The translations under genes and the position numbers were made by a program. A stretch of 17,836 bases of DNA, taken from positions 1 through 17,836 of the forward strand of contig JAPPKD010000112.1 in assembly GCA_028820215.1 (NCBI GenBank). Reading direction: 5' to 3'. The notes below the pieces were generated by a model. It saw nothing but the letters and a program-made list of their open reading frames with translations, searched no databases and was not told where the DNA came from. The DNA is from Spirochaetaceae bacterium (GTDB lineage Bacteria > Spirochaetota > Spirochaetia > SZUA-6 > Bin103). Each line of letters begins with the position of its first letter. Position 1 is the stretch's first letter. Positions 7,491 to 14,960 of this stretch are shown here, piece by piece.

Positions 7491-7877
7491 TCACCAGATC
7501 GTGTCGGCGCCGAGCGCGCCGATCGCCGGATCGGGCGTCGCGACGCTGATTCTCTGAACCATCGCCTGCGCGGCGATCATCCGGTCGAAGGGATCACGAT
7601 GGGCGTGGGGGAGGGCGCCCGCGCGCAGCGCATGTGCGCCGGCGATCGTGAGTTGGCGAAAGCCGTCCTGTGCCAGCCGGTCGTCCCACTCCTCGATGAC
7701 GTGGCAGCCCGCCGGGTAGTTGCCCAGCCGGTGCTGCGTGGCGATCTCCCAGGCGCTCGCGACGCTGACCCACACCTTGTTGTGCGGATCCTCGAGCAGT
7801 CCGCGCACCCGGCGGCTGAGCTTCTCGGGCTCTGCCCAGGCCCACAGCAGCGTGCAGGTATCGAGCAATAGCCTCAT
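7491..7877 (-). CDS. vapC: VapC-family PIN-domain toxin, copy 2
   Basis: A 128-residue PIN-domain toxin, the paralogue of the one at 3040-3426, differing at about 21 positions. The acidic site residues are all kept (Asp6, Glu44, Asp95, Asp98, Asp116). Differences cluster on the surface-like segments EKLSRRVRGLLEDPHNK and AGAHALRAGALPHAH, which may matter for antitoxin specificity. The ATG overlaps the antitoxin stop by 4 bases. Neither copy shows a stop or frameshift, whereas the neighbouring cassette genes are decaying, which fits selection to keep toxin-antitoxin pairs intact. Confidence 0.92.
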   Translation of the reverse strand: MRLLLDTCTLLWAWAEPEKLSRRVRGLLEDPHNKVWVSVASAWEIATQHRLGNYPAGCHVIEEWDDRLAQDGFRQLTIAGAHALRAGALPHAHRDPFDRMIAAQAMVQRISVATPDPAIGALGADTIW

Positions 7878-8113
7878 CCGCTCCCGTTCCAGGCCGCGAG
7901 CTCGGCGTCGTCGAGCGGCTGCACGAACGAGTCCGGCACCGCGCCGTCCCGATCGCGGTGCCTCCCCAGATCGCGCGGCGGAGGCGTCTGAAGCGGCACG
8001 AGCCGCACGCAGCGAACGCCCGCCTTGGCGATCACGATCTCCTCCCCGGCATGCGCACGGTCGACCAGCCGGGCGAGCTGCGGCACGGCCTCGTGCACGC
8101 TCACCATCGTCAT
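7874..8113 (-). CDS. Phd/YefM-type antitoxin, copy 2
   Basis: A 79-residue antitoxin with the Phd/YefM N-terminal fold (VSVHEAVPQLARLVDRAHAG, EEIVIAKAG, VRLVP) and a C-terminal toxin-binding tail (PDSF, LDDAELAAW). It differs from copy 1 at about 12 of 79 positions, mostly around residues 41-43 and in the tail, the region expected to contact the toxin, so the two pairs may be partly insulated from each other. The start at 8113 is supported by identity with copy 1 from the first residue. DNA similarity with copy 1 extends about 50 bases upstream, to around 8172, then stops where copy A enters the sigma-factor remnant. Confidence 0.9.
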   Translation of the reverse strand: MTMVSVHEAVPQLARLVDRAHAGEEIVIAKAGVRCVRLVPLQTPPPRDLGRHRDRDGAVPDSFVQPLDDAELAAWNGSG

Positions 8114-8246
8114 GCGGGCAGCATAGTCCTCCTCTCCTGCATCGGTCGACGAATCCGGTGCCGCGCCCGAACACTACTGGAGGCTCGTTCGTTATTCATG
8201 CAGAAGCGGGGAGGCGAAGGCGATCGTATGGCAGTGAGATGGAGCG

Positions 8247-9419
8247 GTGCGATTCGCGGCTGATGAGGCGGCGCTGCGCAAGGTCAGGCGGATCGGGAAT
8301 CTCGGGATGCTGGTGCACGGCCCGGACAACGCGGCTCTCGTGAACATGCTGTCCGTGGGCAATATCGGTTGCACCATCGAAGCGCCAGCGCACTACAAGC
8401 TGGAGGTGGCCCCGGTGCGGTTCAATGCCCAGGCGCTGCACAACCAGCCAGAGTCGCTCGGGATGATCATCTTGGCTCCTGTTGCCGTGGAGTCCGATGT
8501 CTCGGCGGAGGACATCGAGCAGTGCATTGAGCGGTTGTTCATCATGGGCCCGGTCATCTGCCCGGACAACGTTGTGGCAGCCTTGCGCTCGAAGACCGCG
8601 CAGCAAGTGGGACCGGTCACAAGCTACCCGGCCGGTGCCAGGCTCGTGTCGATCCTTGGGGCGCTGAGACTCGATTACGGTGCCGTCGCCACGCTGGAGG
8701 ATGGAACCGCGCTCAACGTGGAGGGTCGCCTGACGGTGCCGGAGCCGTTGTCGGCGGATCTGTTAGTGCGGAAGATCCGGTGGCTCAACGTGGATGGTGC
8801 GGTCCTGTGTCATGAGGAGAGCGCTCCGATCCTGCGCTCCCTGATGCCGGAGGGTTCGGGAAGATTCACGCCGTTGCCGGCCGGGTTCAAGGTTGTTGAG
8901 CGAGCGCTGAGTATCGACGGTACGTTCCTTCGGTTCAACGCGACCGAGAAGCTGTACGGTAGCGCGAGAATTACCATAGATTCCGCGGTCACCGAGGACG
9001 AGGTAGACCGGAACCTGAAGGAGCTGCGCTGCGCGGGAACGATCCTGGCGCCCGCTCGGCTGCGCGACGTACTGGCTCCCAAGTGTGACCTCGAACGGGA
9101 TCAGGTGCTGTTCTACGAGGGAACGCTGTGGCTGGAGGAGGGCAGCACGGCACTGACCACGGAGCGTTTCGCGTACCTGGAAGGGGTGGCAACCCTGATC
9201 GTCGAAGGACTGGTGACGATTCACGACACAGTGGACCCTGCCTTGCTTATGGAGCGGCTTGCCCAGGTGCACAACTACGGGACCATTCGCTGCACGCCGC
9301 CGCAAATGGGCGCGCTGCATGCGCTCATGGACCGGAACGACGGGGCGCTGGTCGACAGCACGGCCGGCGACGAAGAGGAATCGGTCGGCGTCGGCAACCT
9401 CGGCTTTCTGGCCCTGTAG
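8247..9419 (+). CDS. Repeat protein with five repeats of about 81 residues (copy B)
   Basis: A 390-residue protein of unknown family. A G-x-hydrophobic-hydrophobic element recurs at residues 20, 101, 184, 264 and 345, giving a period of 80-83. Each is preceded by an acidic start (such as VSAEDI or VTEDEV) and a helix of about 20 residues, and before that by a strand-like stretch (GRLTVPEPL, ARITIDSAV, ATLIVEGLV). This suggests alternating beta strands and helices, perhaps a solenoid. GN(I/L)G occurs at residues 17-20, 38-41 and 383-386, that is, at both ends. No signal peptide or membrane segment is visible. The start is doubtful: the GTG at 8247 has only a GGAG two bases away, and compared with copy A about 17 N-terminal residues are missing. 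It precedes ABC1 by 69 bases, so a role with the exporter is inferred. Confidence 0.85.
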   Translation: MRFAADEAALRKVRRIGNLGMLVHGPDNAALVNMLSVGNIGCTIEAPAHYKLEVAPVRFNAQALHNQPESLGMIILAPVAVESDVSAEDIEQCIERLFIMGPVICPDNVVAALRSKTAQQVGPVTSYPAGARLVSILGALRLDYGAVATLEDGTALNVEGRLTVPEPLSADLLVRKIRWLNVDGAVLCHEESAPILRSLMPEGSGRFTPLPAGFKVVERALSIDGTFLRFNATEKLYGSARITIDSAVTEDEVDRNLKELRCAGTILAPARLRDVLAPKCDLERDQVLFYEGTLWLEEGSTALTTERFAYLEGVATLIVEGLVTIHDTVDPALLMERLAQVHNYGTIRCTPPQMGALHALMDRNDGALVDSTAGDEEESVGVGNLGFLAL

Positions 9420-9488
9420 GCTCCGTGGCACCGGGAGCTGTTTCGTGAACGGATCCGGATCTTCCACGTATCCCGTGGCTGGAATGTG

Positions 9489-11336
9489 ATGCTAGGCGAG
9501 GAGCGAGGGCGCCGCCGCTTCGACAGGCGCCGCTATGGGCTCCTGAGCGGAACCTGGATCGTGTTCCAGGACGCACCGCTCGCCGCCGTGATCCGCGCCG
9601 TGGTGACGCTGTCGGCGGGCGCGGCGACCGGACCGCTGCTGGTGCTGGCGACCGAGCGCTTCATCGCCACGGCGCTCGACGTCGCCAAAGGTCAACTCCC
9701 CATGGCGGCTATCACCCTTCCGGTCATGGCGCTGGCCGCGCTGTTCGCGGTGGAGATCGTCGAAACCGCCGTGCGTTCCCTGGCTGACGCCCGGATCGAA
9801 GCAGGCTTACGGCGCGGCTTCCGAGCCGACCTGACCGAGAAGCGGGCGCGTCTGGAGTATCGCTACATCGAGACTCAGGAGACGTGGGACCTGTTGCGGC
9901 GTGTGGCCGCGGGTCCTCAGATGGAGTCCCGGCCGGCGCCCGAGCGGGGACCGGTGAAGCAGGCGTTCGACGACGGAATCGGACTGGCAGCGATCGCCGT
10001 GCGCGTGATCGGCATCGCCGCCGTGCTGGCGCGGCTGGGATGGTGGATCCTCCCCGTCGCGGTGGCGCTCATGGTTCTGTACGTGCTGCTCGGAATCGGG
10101 GGCGGGCGCCGTCTCTACGAGTTCGAGCGCCGGGCGGCGAGCCGTAGGCGCCGCGCCCAGTACCTGTCGGACGAGGTCCTTCAGGCGAGGGAGGCCGCCT
10201 CGGAGCGGGGATTGTTCGGCTATGCAGGTCTCCTGAACGGACGCTGGCGTGCCGTGTACGTCGGAGTGGTCAGGTCGTTCGTCCTGGTGAACATCCGCAA
10301 CTGGATCCGCTTCAAGGCCGCGGCCGTTCCGGCGATCGCGCTGGTGATGACTGCCATGCTGGTGCTGCTTCGGCCCCTGCAGGCCGGCACGATCGACGTC
10401 GCCTTCTACGTCGCGTCGATCATGGCGCTCCTGCACGCGGAACGTCTCGTATCGCAGGGTCTGGTGCAGATCACCTCGAGGCTCTCTCAACACCGGGAGT
10501 TCTTCGTCGATCTGACCGCGTTCTCGGCGATGGCCGAGACGCCGCGCCCGCTCACGCGGCGCGCGCCGAAGGAACTGTTTCGGTCGATCGAGTTCGCGGG
10601 GGTGAGCTTCACCTATCCCGGCACCGAGCAGCCGGTCCTGAGAGGGATCAGCTTCGTATTGGAGGCCGGCCGTCATTTCGCGCTGGTCGGCACCAACGGG
10701 TCCGGCAAGTCCACCATCGCCAAGCTGATGCTCGGTCTCTACCCTCCCGACGGCGGGCAGATCCTGATCAACGGCACCCCGATCGGCGAGTGGCAGCAGG
10801 ACGCCGTGAACGGGCTCTTCGGCGTGGTGTTCCAGGACTTCGCACGCTATTCGCTCACGGTCCGCGACAACGTCGAAGTCGCCGCGGCCGGCCGCCTTGA
10901 CGATGACGCGGTGCGGGAAAGCCTCTCAGGTGCCGGCCTCGGCGACGAATTCGTCGGACGGCTGCCGCGGGGGTACGACACGCCACTGGGCAAGGTGCTG
11001 CGCGGCGGCGTGGATGTGTCCGGCGGTGAGTGGCAGCGCCTTGCGATGGCGCGTTCACTCGCTGCTGACGCACCGATGCGCATCCTGGACGAGCCTATGG
11101 CGGCGCTGGATCCGCTGGCCGAGAGCGATCTGTATAGGTCGTACTCGCGCGCCGCGACCGGGCTGACGACGCTGTTCATCAGCCACCGCCTGGGCTCGAC
11201 CAAGATCGCAGACCGGATCCTGGTGGTCGATGGGGGTGCGATAGCCGAGTCCGGCACACATGAGGAGCTGATGCGGCAGGGCAGTCTGTACGCGCGGATG
11301 TTCACGGCGCAGAGGCACTGGTATGAGACCGGATAA
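9489..11336 (+). CDS. ABC exporter half-transporter ABC1 (copy B)
   Basis: An intact 615-residue exporter subunit, close paralogue of ABC1' at 1164-3002 (shared blocks include GLFGVVFQDFARYSLTVRDN and TLFISHRLGSTKIA). Numbering from a GTG one codon earlier at 9486, Walker A VGTNGSGKST ends at 410, Q-loop Gln450, signature VSGGEWQR 511-518, Walker B ILDEP 533-537 and H-loop His567. Membrane helices lie at about 36-60, 76-95, 168-205 and 280-320. The residues after Walker B are MAALD where ABC1' has TAALD. GTG and ATG are adjacent at 9486 and 9489; I took the ATG. No strong ribosome site is visible. It overlaps ABC2 by 14 bases with the same HWYET ending as ABC1'. Compared with ABC1' it has about five extra residues near 145-155. 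Confidence 0.93.
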   Translation: MLGEERGRRRFDRRRYGLLSGTWIVFQDAPLAAVIRAVVTLSAGAATGPLLVLATERFIATALDVAKGQLPMAAITLPVMALAALFAVEIVETAVRSLADARIEAGLRRGFRADLTEKRARLEYRYIETQETWDLLRRVAAGPQMESRPAPERGPVKQAFDDGIGLAAIAVRVIGIAAVLARLGWWILPVAVALMVLYVLLGIGGGRRLYEFERRAASRRRRAQYLSDEVLQAREAASERGLFGYAGLLNGRWRAVYVGVVRSFVLVNIRNWIRFKAAAVPAIALVMTAMLVLLRPLQAGTIDVAFYVASIMALLHAERLVSQGLVQITSRLSQHREFFVDLTAFSAMAETPRPLTRRAPKELFRSIEFAGVSFTYPGTEQPVLRGISFVLEAGRHFALVGTNGSGKSTIAKLMLGLYPPDGGQILINGTPIGEWQQDAVNGLFGVVFQDFARYSLTVRDNVEVAAAGRLDDDAVRESLSGAGLGDEFVGRLPRGYDTPLGKVLRGGVDVSGGEWQRLAMARSLAADAPMRILDEPMAALDPLAESDLYRSYSRAATGLTTLFISHRLGSTKIADRILVVDGGAIAESGTHEELMRQGSLYARMFTAQRHWYETG

Positions 11337-13094
11337 CCGGCTCTCGTACTTCCGGGTCCTCGGCCGGATGATGGCCCTCGTCGTGCGCAGGGCACCGTTC
11401 CCGTTATTGGCCTTCGTGGTCGTCGGCTTGGCGCTCATGGGCGCGAATGTATTGGTGTTCCATCTGCTGGAAGGCGTTCTGTCGCAACTCACCGACCGCG
11501 AGCCGTTGAGTCAGCTCGCCGGAGCAATTCTCGTCGCCGGAGCCGTGATCGTGCTCCGAGAGGTGCTCGAGATGGTGTCCGATCCCATTGCGGCGTACGT
11601 GTGGGGAACGACCACCGCGGTGTTGACCGGGGCGATGAATCAGAAGGTCGAGCGGCAGGAAGTCATCGATTTCGAGACCCTGGATGCGAACGAGCGCGTG
11701 GAGTTGGCCCAGGCCGGTATCGTGAATGCGCTCAGCACGCTCATGGCCTTTCTGTTTCCGGTCTTCCAGTTGACGTTCTTCGCGGCCGCAGCGATCTATC
11801 TCTTTTCGCTCTCTCCCGTGTTGGCTCTGGTCGTTCCCCTTACCTTCTTGCCTCGCATTGTGAGTCATCTCGTTCGAGGAAGTCGTTACTATCGGCTTGA
11901 GCGAAAGACCGTGCCGATGCTCCGGGAGTTCCAGTACCTGGAGCGCTGTCTGACGGATCGCGAGTACTTCAAGGAGACGCGCATCCTGGGAGCCGGGTCC
12001 CGGCTGGCGCGGCGGTACCGAAATACGCTGAGGCGCTTCAATGTGGAGCGATGGCGCGAGGATCTCTGGATCGGCGGCATCGATCTTGGGCTGAGCGTCC
12101 TGGTGTTGCTCGGTTACGCAGGCTCCTTCGTGCTGGCGGCGTTCCTGCTGGCGGACGGGAGCATCGTGTCGGCGGCTTCGCCGTGGTCATCTACGCGGTG
12201 AGCCGGCTCATGATGATGACGCGCGCCGTGATGGACATGCTTGGACAGTCCTACCGCGCCAGTGCGACCGCTTCCCATCTGTTCGAATTCCTGGAGCGGG
12301 ACGAAGGCCGGCCGATGGGCGATCGCGCTGGCGAGACGGGCGGGACCGTGACGGCCCGCCGGTTGTCATTCACCTATCCCGGAACCGATACGGCGGCCGT
12401 CGACGACGTGAGCGTGGACCTCGCGCCCGGCACCACCGTCGCGCTGGTCGGCGCCAACGGCGCCGGCAAGACCACCCTGGCCAAGCTGCTCCTGGGGCTC
12501 TACGTCCCGAGCAGCGGCGACGTCATGCGGGGCGCCGTCAACACGCGAGACGCGACCAAACAGGACATCCGCGAGCGCACCTCCGCCGTCTTCCAGAACT
12601 TCCAGCGCTACCAGATGACGCTGCGCGACAACGTCGCCCTGGCCGACGTAACCCGCGCGGAGGACGAGGCGGCGGTGATCCGGGCGCTCGAACGGGGCGG
12701 GGTGCCCGCGGAGCTGTGGCAGGGAGAGGAAGGGCTCGACCTGATGCTGTCGCGCGAGTTCGGGACGCGCGACCTGTCGCTCGGGCAATGGCAGCGCGTC
12801 GCGATCGCCCGCGGACTGTTCCGGGAGCACGACCTGATCCTGCTCGACGAGCCGACCGCCTCGATCGACCCGCTGGAGGAACAGGCGGTGTACGAGCGGT
12901 TCATGGAGATCGCAGCCGGCCGCACGGCGATCCTGGTCACGCACCGGCTTGGCTCGGCACGGCTGGCGGACCGGATCCTGGTGATGCGGGACGGCCGCAT
13001 CGTCGAGGACGGCACGCACCGGCAACTGCTTGAACGGCGCGGCCTGTACCACCAGATGTTCACGGCACAAGCCGACTGGTACGAGCGAAGCTGA
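11323..13094 (+). pseudogene. ABC exporter half-transporter ABC2 (copy B), broken by a one-base deletion
   Basis: Second exporter subunit. It reads in frame from the ATG at 11323 through the membrane domain to about 12168, then continues in another frame to the TGA at 13094. Comparison with ABC2' pinpoints a one-base deletion: ABC2' has 27 bases encoding GDIDIGGFA where this gene has 26. With the base restored it would be about 590 residues. The ATPase domain is complete: Walker A GANGAGKTT, Q-loop FQNF, signature LSLGQWQR (Leu for the usual second Gly), Walker B LILLDEP and H-loop THRLGS. A single lesion in an otherwise clean gene could be a sequencing or assembly error. If real, this copy makes a 292-residue membrane fragment with no ATPase. 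Confidence 0.9.
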
Positions 13095-13126
13095 CGGCGC
13101 CGTGCGGCTCGCAGCCCTGATCCCGG

Positions 13127-13143
13127 AACGGCCTTTGGCCGTT
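13127..13143 (+). terminator. Hairpin after ABC2
   Basis: AACGGCC, loop TTT, GGCCGTT: a perfect 7-base stem 33 bases after the ABC2 stop. No T-run follows, so termination activity is uncertain. Confidence 0.4.
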
Positions 13144-13148
13144 GCGTG

Positions 13149-13189
13149 CGATCGGGGGATGGGCGATGATCCCGGCCATCCCCCGATCG
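13149..13189 (+). terminator. Perfect 14-base inverted repeat after ABC2
   Basis: CGATCGGGGGATGG at 13149-13162 is exactly complementary to 13176-13189, with a 13-base loop. There is no T-run. It lies between the exporter genes and the secreted-protein gene, whose ribosome site starts about 20 bases later, so it could be a terminator, a 5' leader structure or an operator. Confidence 0.45.
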
Positions 13190-13209
13190 GGCGAACGCCC
13201 TGGTACAGG

Positions 13210-13215
13210 AAGGAG
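13210..13215 (+). promoter_or_regulatory. Ribosome binding site for the secreted protein
   Basis: AAGGAG lies 7 bases before the ATG at 13223, within a purine-rich run. It settles the start: an earlier start at 13142 would place 27 residues in front of an obvious signal peptide. Confidence 0.7.
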
Positions 13216-13222
13216 AGAGGCA

Positions 13223-13726
13223 ATGCGCTTTGGCAAGGGTGCGGTCGCCGTGCTGGCCGCGACGATGATGGCGGTGGTGGCTCAGGCCGCAATGGCGGAC
13301 GAGAGTGGAACGTTCCGTTCACTGAGAAGTTACCACCATGACTACCTGACCATCGATCACGGCGGGAGGACCTTCACGGGAGGGGTGATCACGGGAACCG
13401 GGACGGTCATCGAGAGCAGTGGCGGCCCGTTCATGGCAGGGTCGAACCGTTACTCCGAGTGCCTAGTGTTCTCCAGCAGCGTGGACGGAACCGTGTCGCT
13501 TCTTGAAGCGCCCTGCACCGACACCGACGCGTCCGGGGACATCCTCTATTCGCGCGCCGTGAGAGAGCAGGGCGAGGTGGTCGCCGGCGGCGGTGGCGCA
13601 GGCGTGTGGGAGCTGCTCGGCGGAACCGGCAAGTACGCGGGCGTCACCGGGACCTGTTCGTACGACACCGAGTACCTGGAAGACGTCCTGGTCACGATCG
13701 CCGACTGCACCTGGAGCAAGGCATAG
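13223..13726 (+). CDS. Small secreted protein, possibly allene-oxide-cyclase-like barrel
   Basis: A 167-residue exported protein. Residues 1-26 form a signal peptide (MRFGKG, a hydrophobic run to about residue 22, then AMADE with likely cleavage after AMA). The mature part is rich in Gly, Thr, Ser and beta-type residues, with four cysteines (in YSECLVF, EAPCTD, TGTCSY and IADCTW) that could form two disulfides, consistent with a periplasmic or extracellular location. The segment WELLGGTGKYAGVTGTCSYD matches a pattern common near the end of small beta-barrel proteins related to allene oxide cyclase/dirigent folds (GGTGKFAGxTG). The actual activity is unknown. It precedes the response regulator by 18 bases, so it may belong to the same transcript. 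Confidence 0.85.
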   Translation: MRFGKGAVAVLAATMMAVVAQAAMADESGTFRSLRSYHHDYLTIDHGGRTFTGGVITGTGTVIESSGGPFMAGSNRYSECLVFSSSVDGTVSLLEAPCTDTDASGDILYSRAVREQGEVVAGGGGAGVWELLGGTGKYAGVTGTCSYDTEYLEDVLVTIADCTWSKA

Positions 13727-13744
13727 GATGAGCTCCGATCGGCG

Positions 13745-14920
13745 ATGAGCGTGGTGAAGCAGCCTCACAAGATCCTCGTGGTCGACGACGAGCCGGACGT
13801 CGAGCCGCTGATCCGGCAGCGGATGCGGCGTGACGTCCGCGCCGGCAAGTACGAGTTCGTGTTCGCCCGCGACGGGGTGGAAGCCCTGGAGATGCTGGAG
13901 CAGCATGCCGACATCGACATGGTCCTGTCCGACATCAACATGCCGAAGATGGACGGACTGACCCTGCTGGCGCAGATCGCCAAGGTGGACCCCAACCTGC
14001 GCTGCGTCATCGTCTCCGCGTACGGCGACATGGAGAACATCCGCACGGCGATGAACCGGGGGGCCTTCGACTTCGTCACCAAGCCGCTCGACTTCGCGGA
14101 TCTGCGGGTGACCATCGACCGGACGTTGCGCCGGGTGGCCGAGTGGCGCGAGGCGCTGGAGTCGCGGGACAAGCTGGTCGTGCTCCAGAACGAGCTGGAC
14201 CTGGCCAGCAAGATGCAGCAGTCGATCCTTCCCACCCGGTTCCCGGAGGGGCCGGACTTCCGGATCCACGGCCACATGGAGCCGGCGCGCGCCGTCGGAG
14301 GCGACTTCTTCGACGTCATGCCGCTGGAGAACGGCCGCATCGGCGTGGCGATCGCCGATGTCTCGGACAAGGGCGTGCCGGCCTCCCTGTTCATGATGTC
14401 GACGCGTACCCTGCTCAAGGGCGCGTCCGTCGGCCTCGGCGAACCGGGCGAGGTGATGGGCGAGGTCAACGATCTGCTCAACGACGACAACGAGGCGGCG
14501 ATGTTCGTCACCGTCTTCTACGCGACCTATGACCCGGCGAGCGGGGCGTTCACCTACGCCAACGGCGGACACAACTCACCGCTGCTGGTGCGCGCCGACG
14601 GCAGCTCGGAGCTGCTGCCGCTGACCGACGGGCTCGCGTTGGGGGTGATGCCGGGCTACCACTACGGACAGCACTCCATCACCATCGAGCCCGGCTCCAC
14701 CCTGGTCCTGTACACCGACGGGGTGACCGAGGCGATGAACGACGTCAAGGAGGAGTTCGGAGTGGAGCGCCTGCAGGCGATCTTCGCCGGCGCTCCGCCG
14801 GGAGACAGCGGGGCGAGCAGCCAGGCGGTCTTCGATGCCGTGCACGCGTTCGCCGGCGACACGCCGCAATCGGACGACGTGACCTGTCTGACGCTCTCCC
14901 GGGGCGAGTTCGGGACGTGA
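13745..14920 (+). CDS. Response regulator fused to a SpoIIE/RsbU-type PP2C phosphatase
   Basis: A 391-residue cytoplasmic signalling protein. Residues 8-130 are a receiver domain with the acidic pair Asp14-Asp15 (ILVVDDE), phospho-acceptor Asp63 (LSDINMPKMDG), Ser91 and Lys113 (VTKPLD). A helical linker (131-165, ending ASKMQQSILP) is typical before this phosphatase type. The PP2C-like domain follows: AVGGDFFDV (183-191), IADVSDKGVPASL (203-215), YANGGHNSPL (271-280), YTDGVTEAM (323-331) and SDDVT (376-380); its acidic metal ligands are present. Proteins like this dephosphorylate an anti-sigma-factor antagonist when the receiver is phosphorylated, and so release a sigma factor. No antagonist or anti-sigma gene is in the window. 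The likely phospho-donor is the kinase at 16226. Confidence 0.95.
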   Translation: MSVVKQPHKILVVDDEPDVEPLIRQRMRRDVRAGKYEFVFARDGVEALEMLEQHADIDMVLSDINMPKMDGLTLLAQIAKVDPNLRCVIVSAYGDMENIRTAMNRGAFDFVTKPLDFADLRVTIDRTLRRVAEWREALESRDKLVVLQNELDLASKMQQSILPTRFPEGPDFRIHGHMEPARAVGGDFFDVMPLENGRIGVAIADVSDKGVPASLFMMSTRTLLKGASVGLGEPGEVMGEVNDLLNDDNEAAMFVTVFYATYDPASGAFTYANGGHNSPLLVRADGSSELLPLTDGLALGVMPGYHYGQHSITIEPGSTLVLYTDGVTEAMNDVKEEFGVERLQAIFAGAPPGDSGASSQAVFDAVHAFAGDTPQSDDVTCLTLSRGEFGT

Positions 14921-14960
14921 ACGCACGGCGGCGGCCGACCCCGGTGACCCACGGGAGCGC

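Larger units (their letters stand above)
7491..8172. repeat. Duplicated VapBC segment, copy B
   Basis: Partner of the repeat at 3040-3720. Beyond 8172, copy B has about 75 bases unlike copy A before repeat-protein homology begins, marking the deletion of the sigma-factor gene. Confidence 0.85.

Noticed and set aside
7426..7494. GTG start at 7494 for the 130-residue unknown protein, overlapping the VapC2 stop
   Set aside because: The same GTGA and following codons occur after VapC1 without leading into a gene, so the overlap belongs to the toxin end.
9464..9478. Small hairpin CCACG-TATCC-CGTGG before ABC1
   Set aside because: A five-base stem is expected by chance at this GC content and no T-run follows.
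13142..13222. Upstream start for the secreted protein
   Set aside because: It would run through the inverted repeat and put 27 residues before a clear signal peptide; the AAGGAG site favours the ATG at 13223.
13463..14572. 369-residue minus-strand open frame
   Set aside because: Antisense of the response-regulator phosphatase; His/Val/Asp/Arg-rich with no domain pattern.
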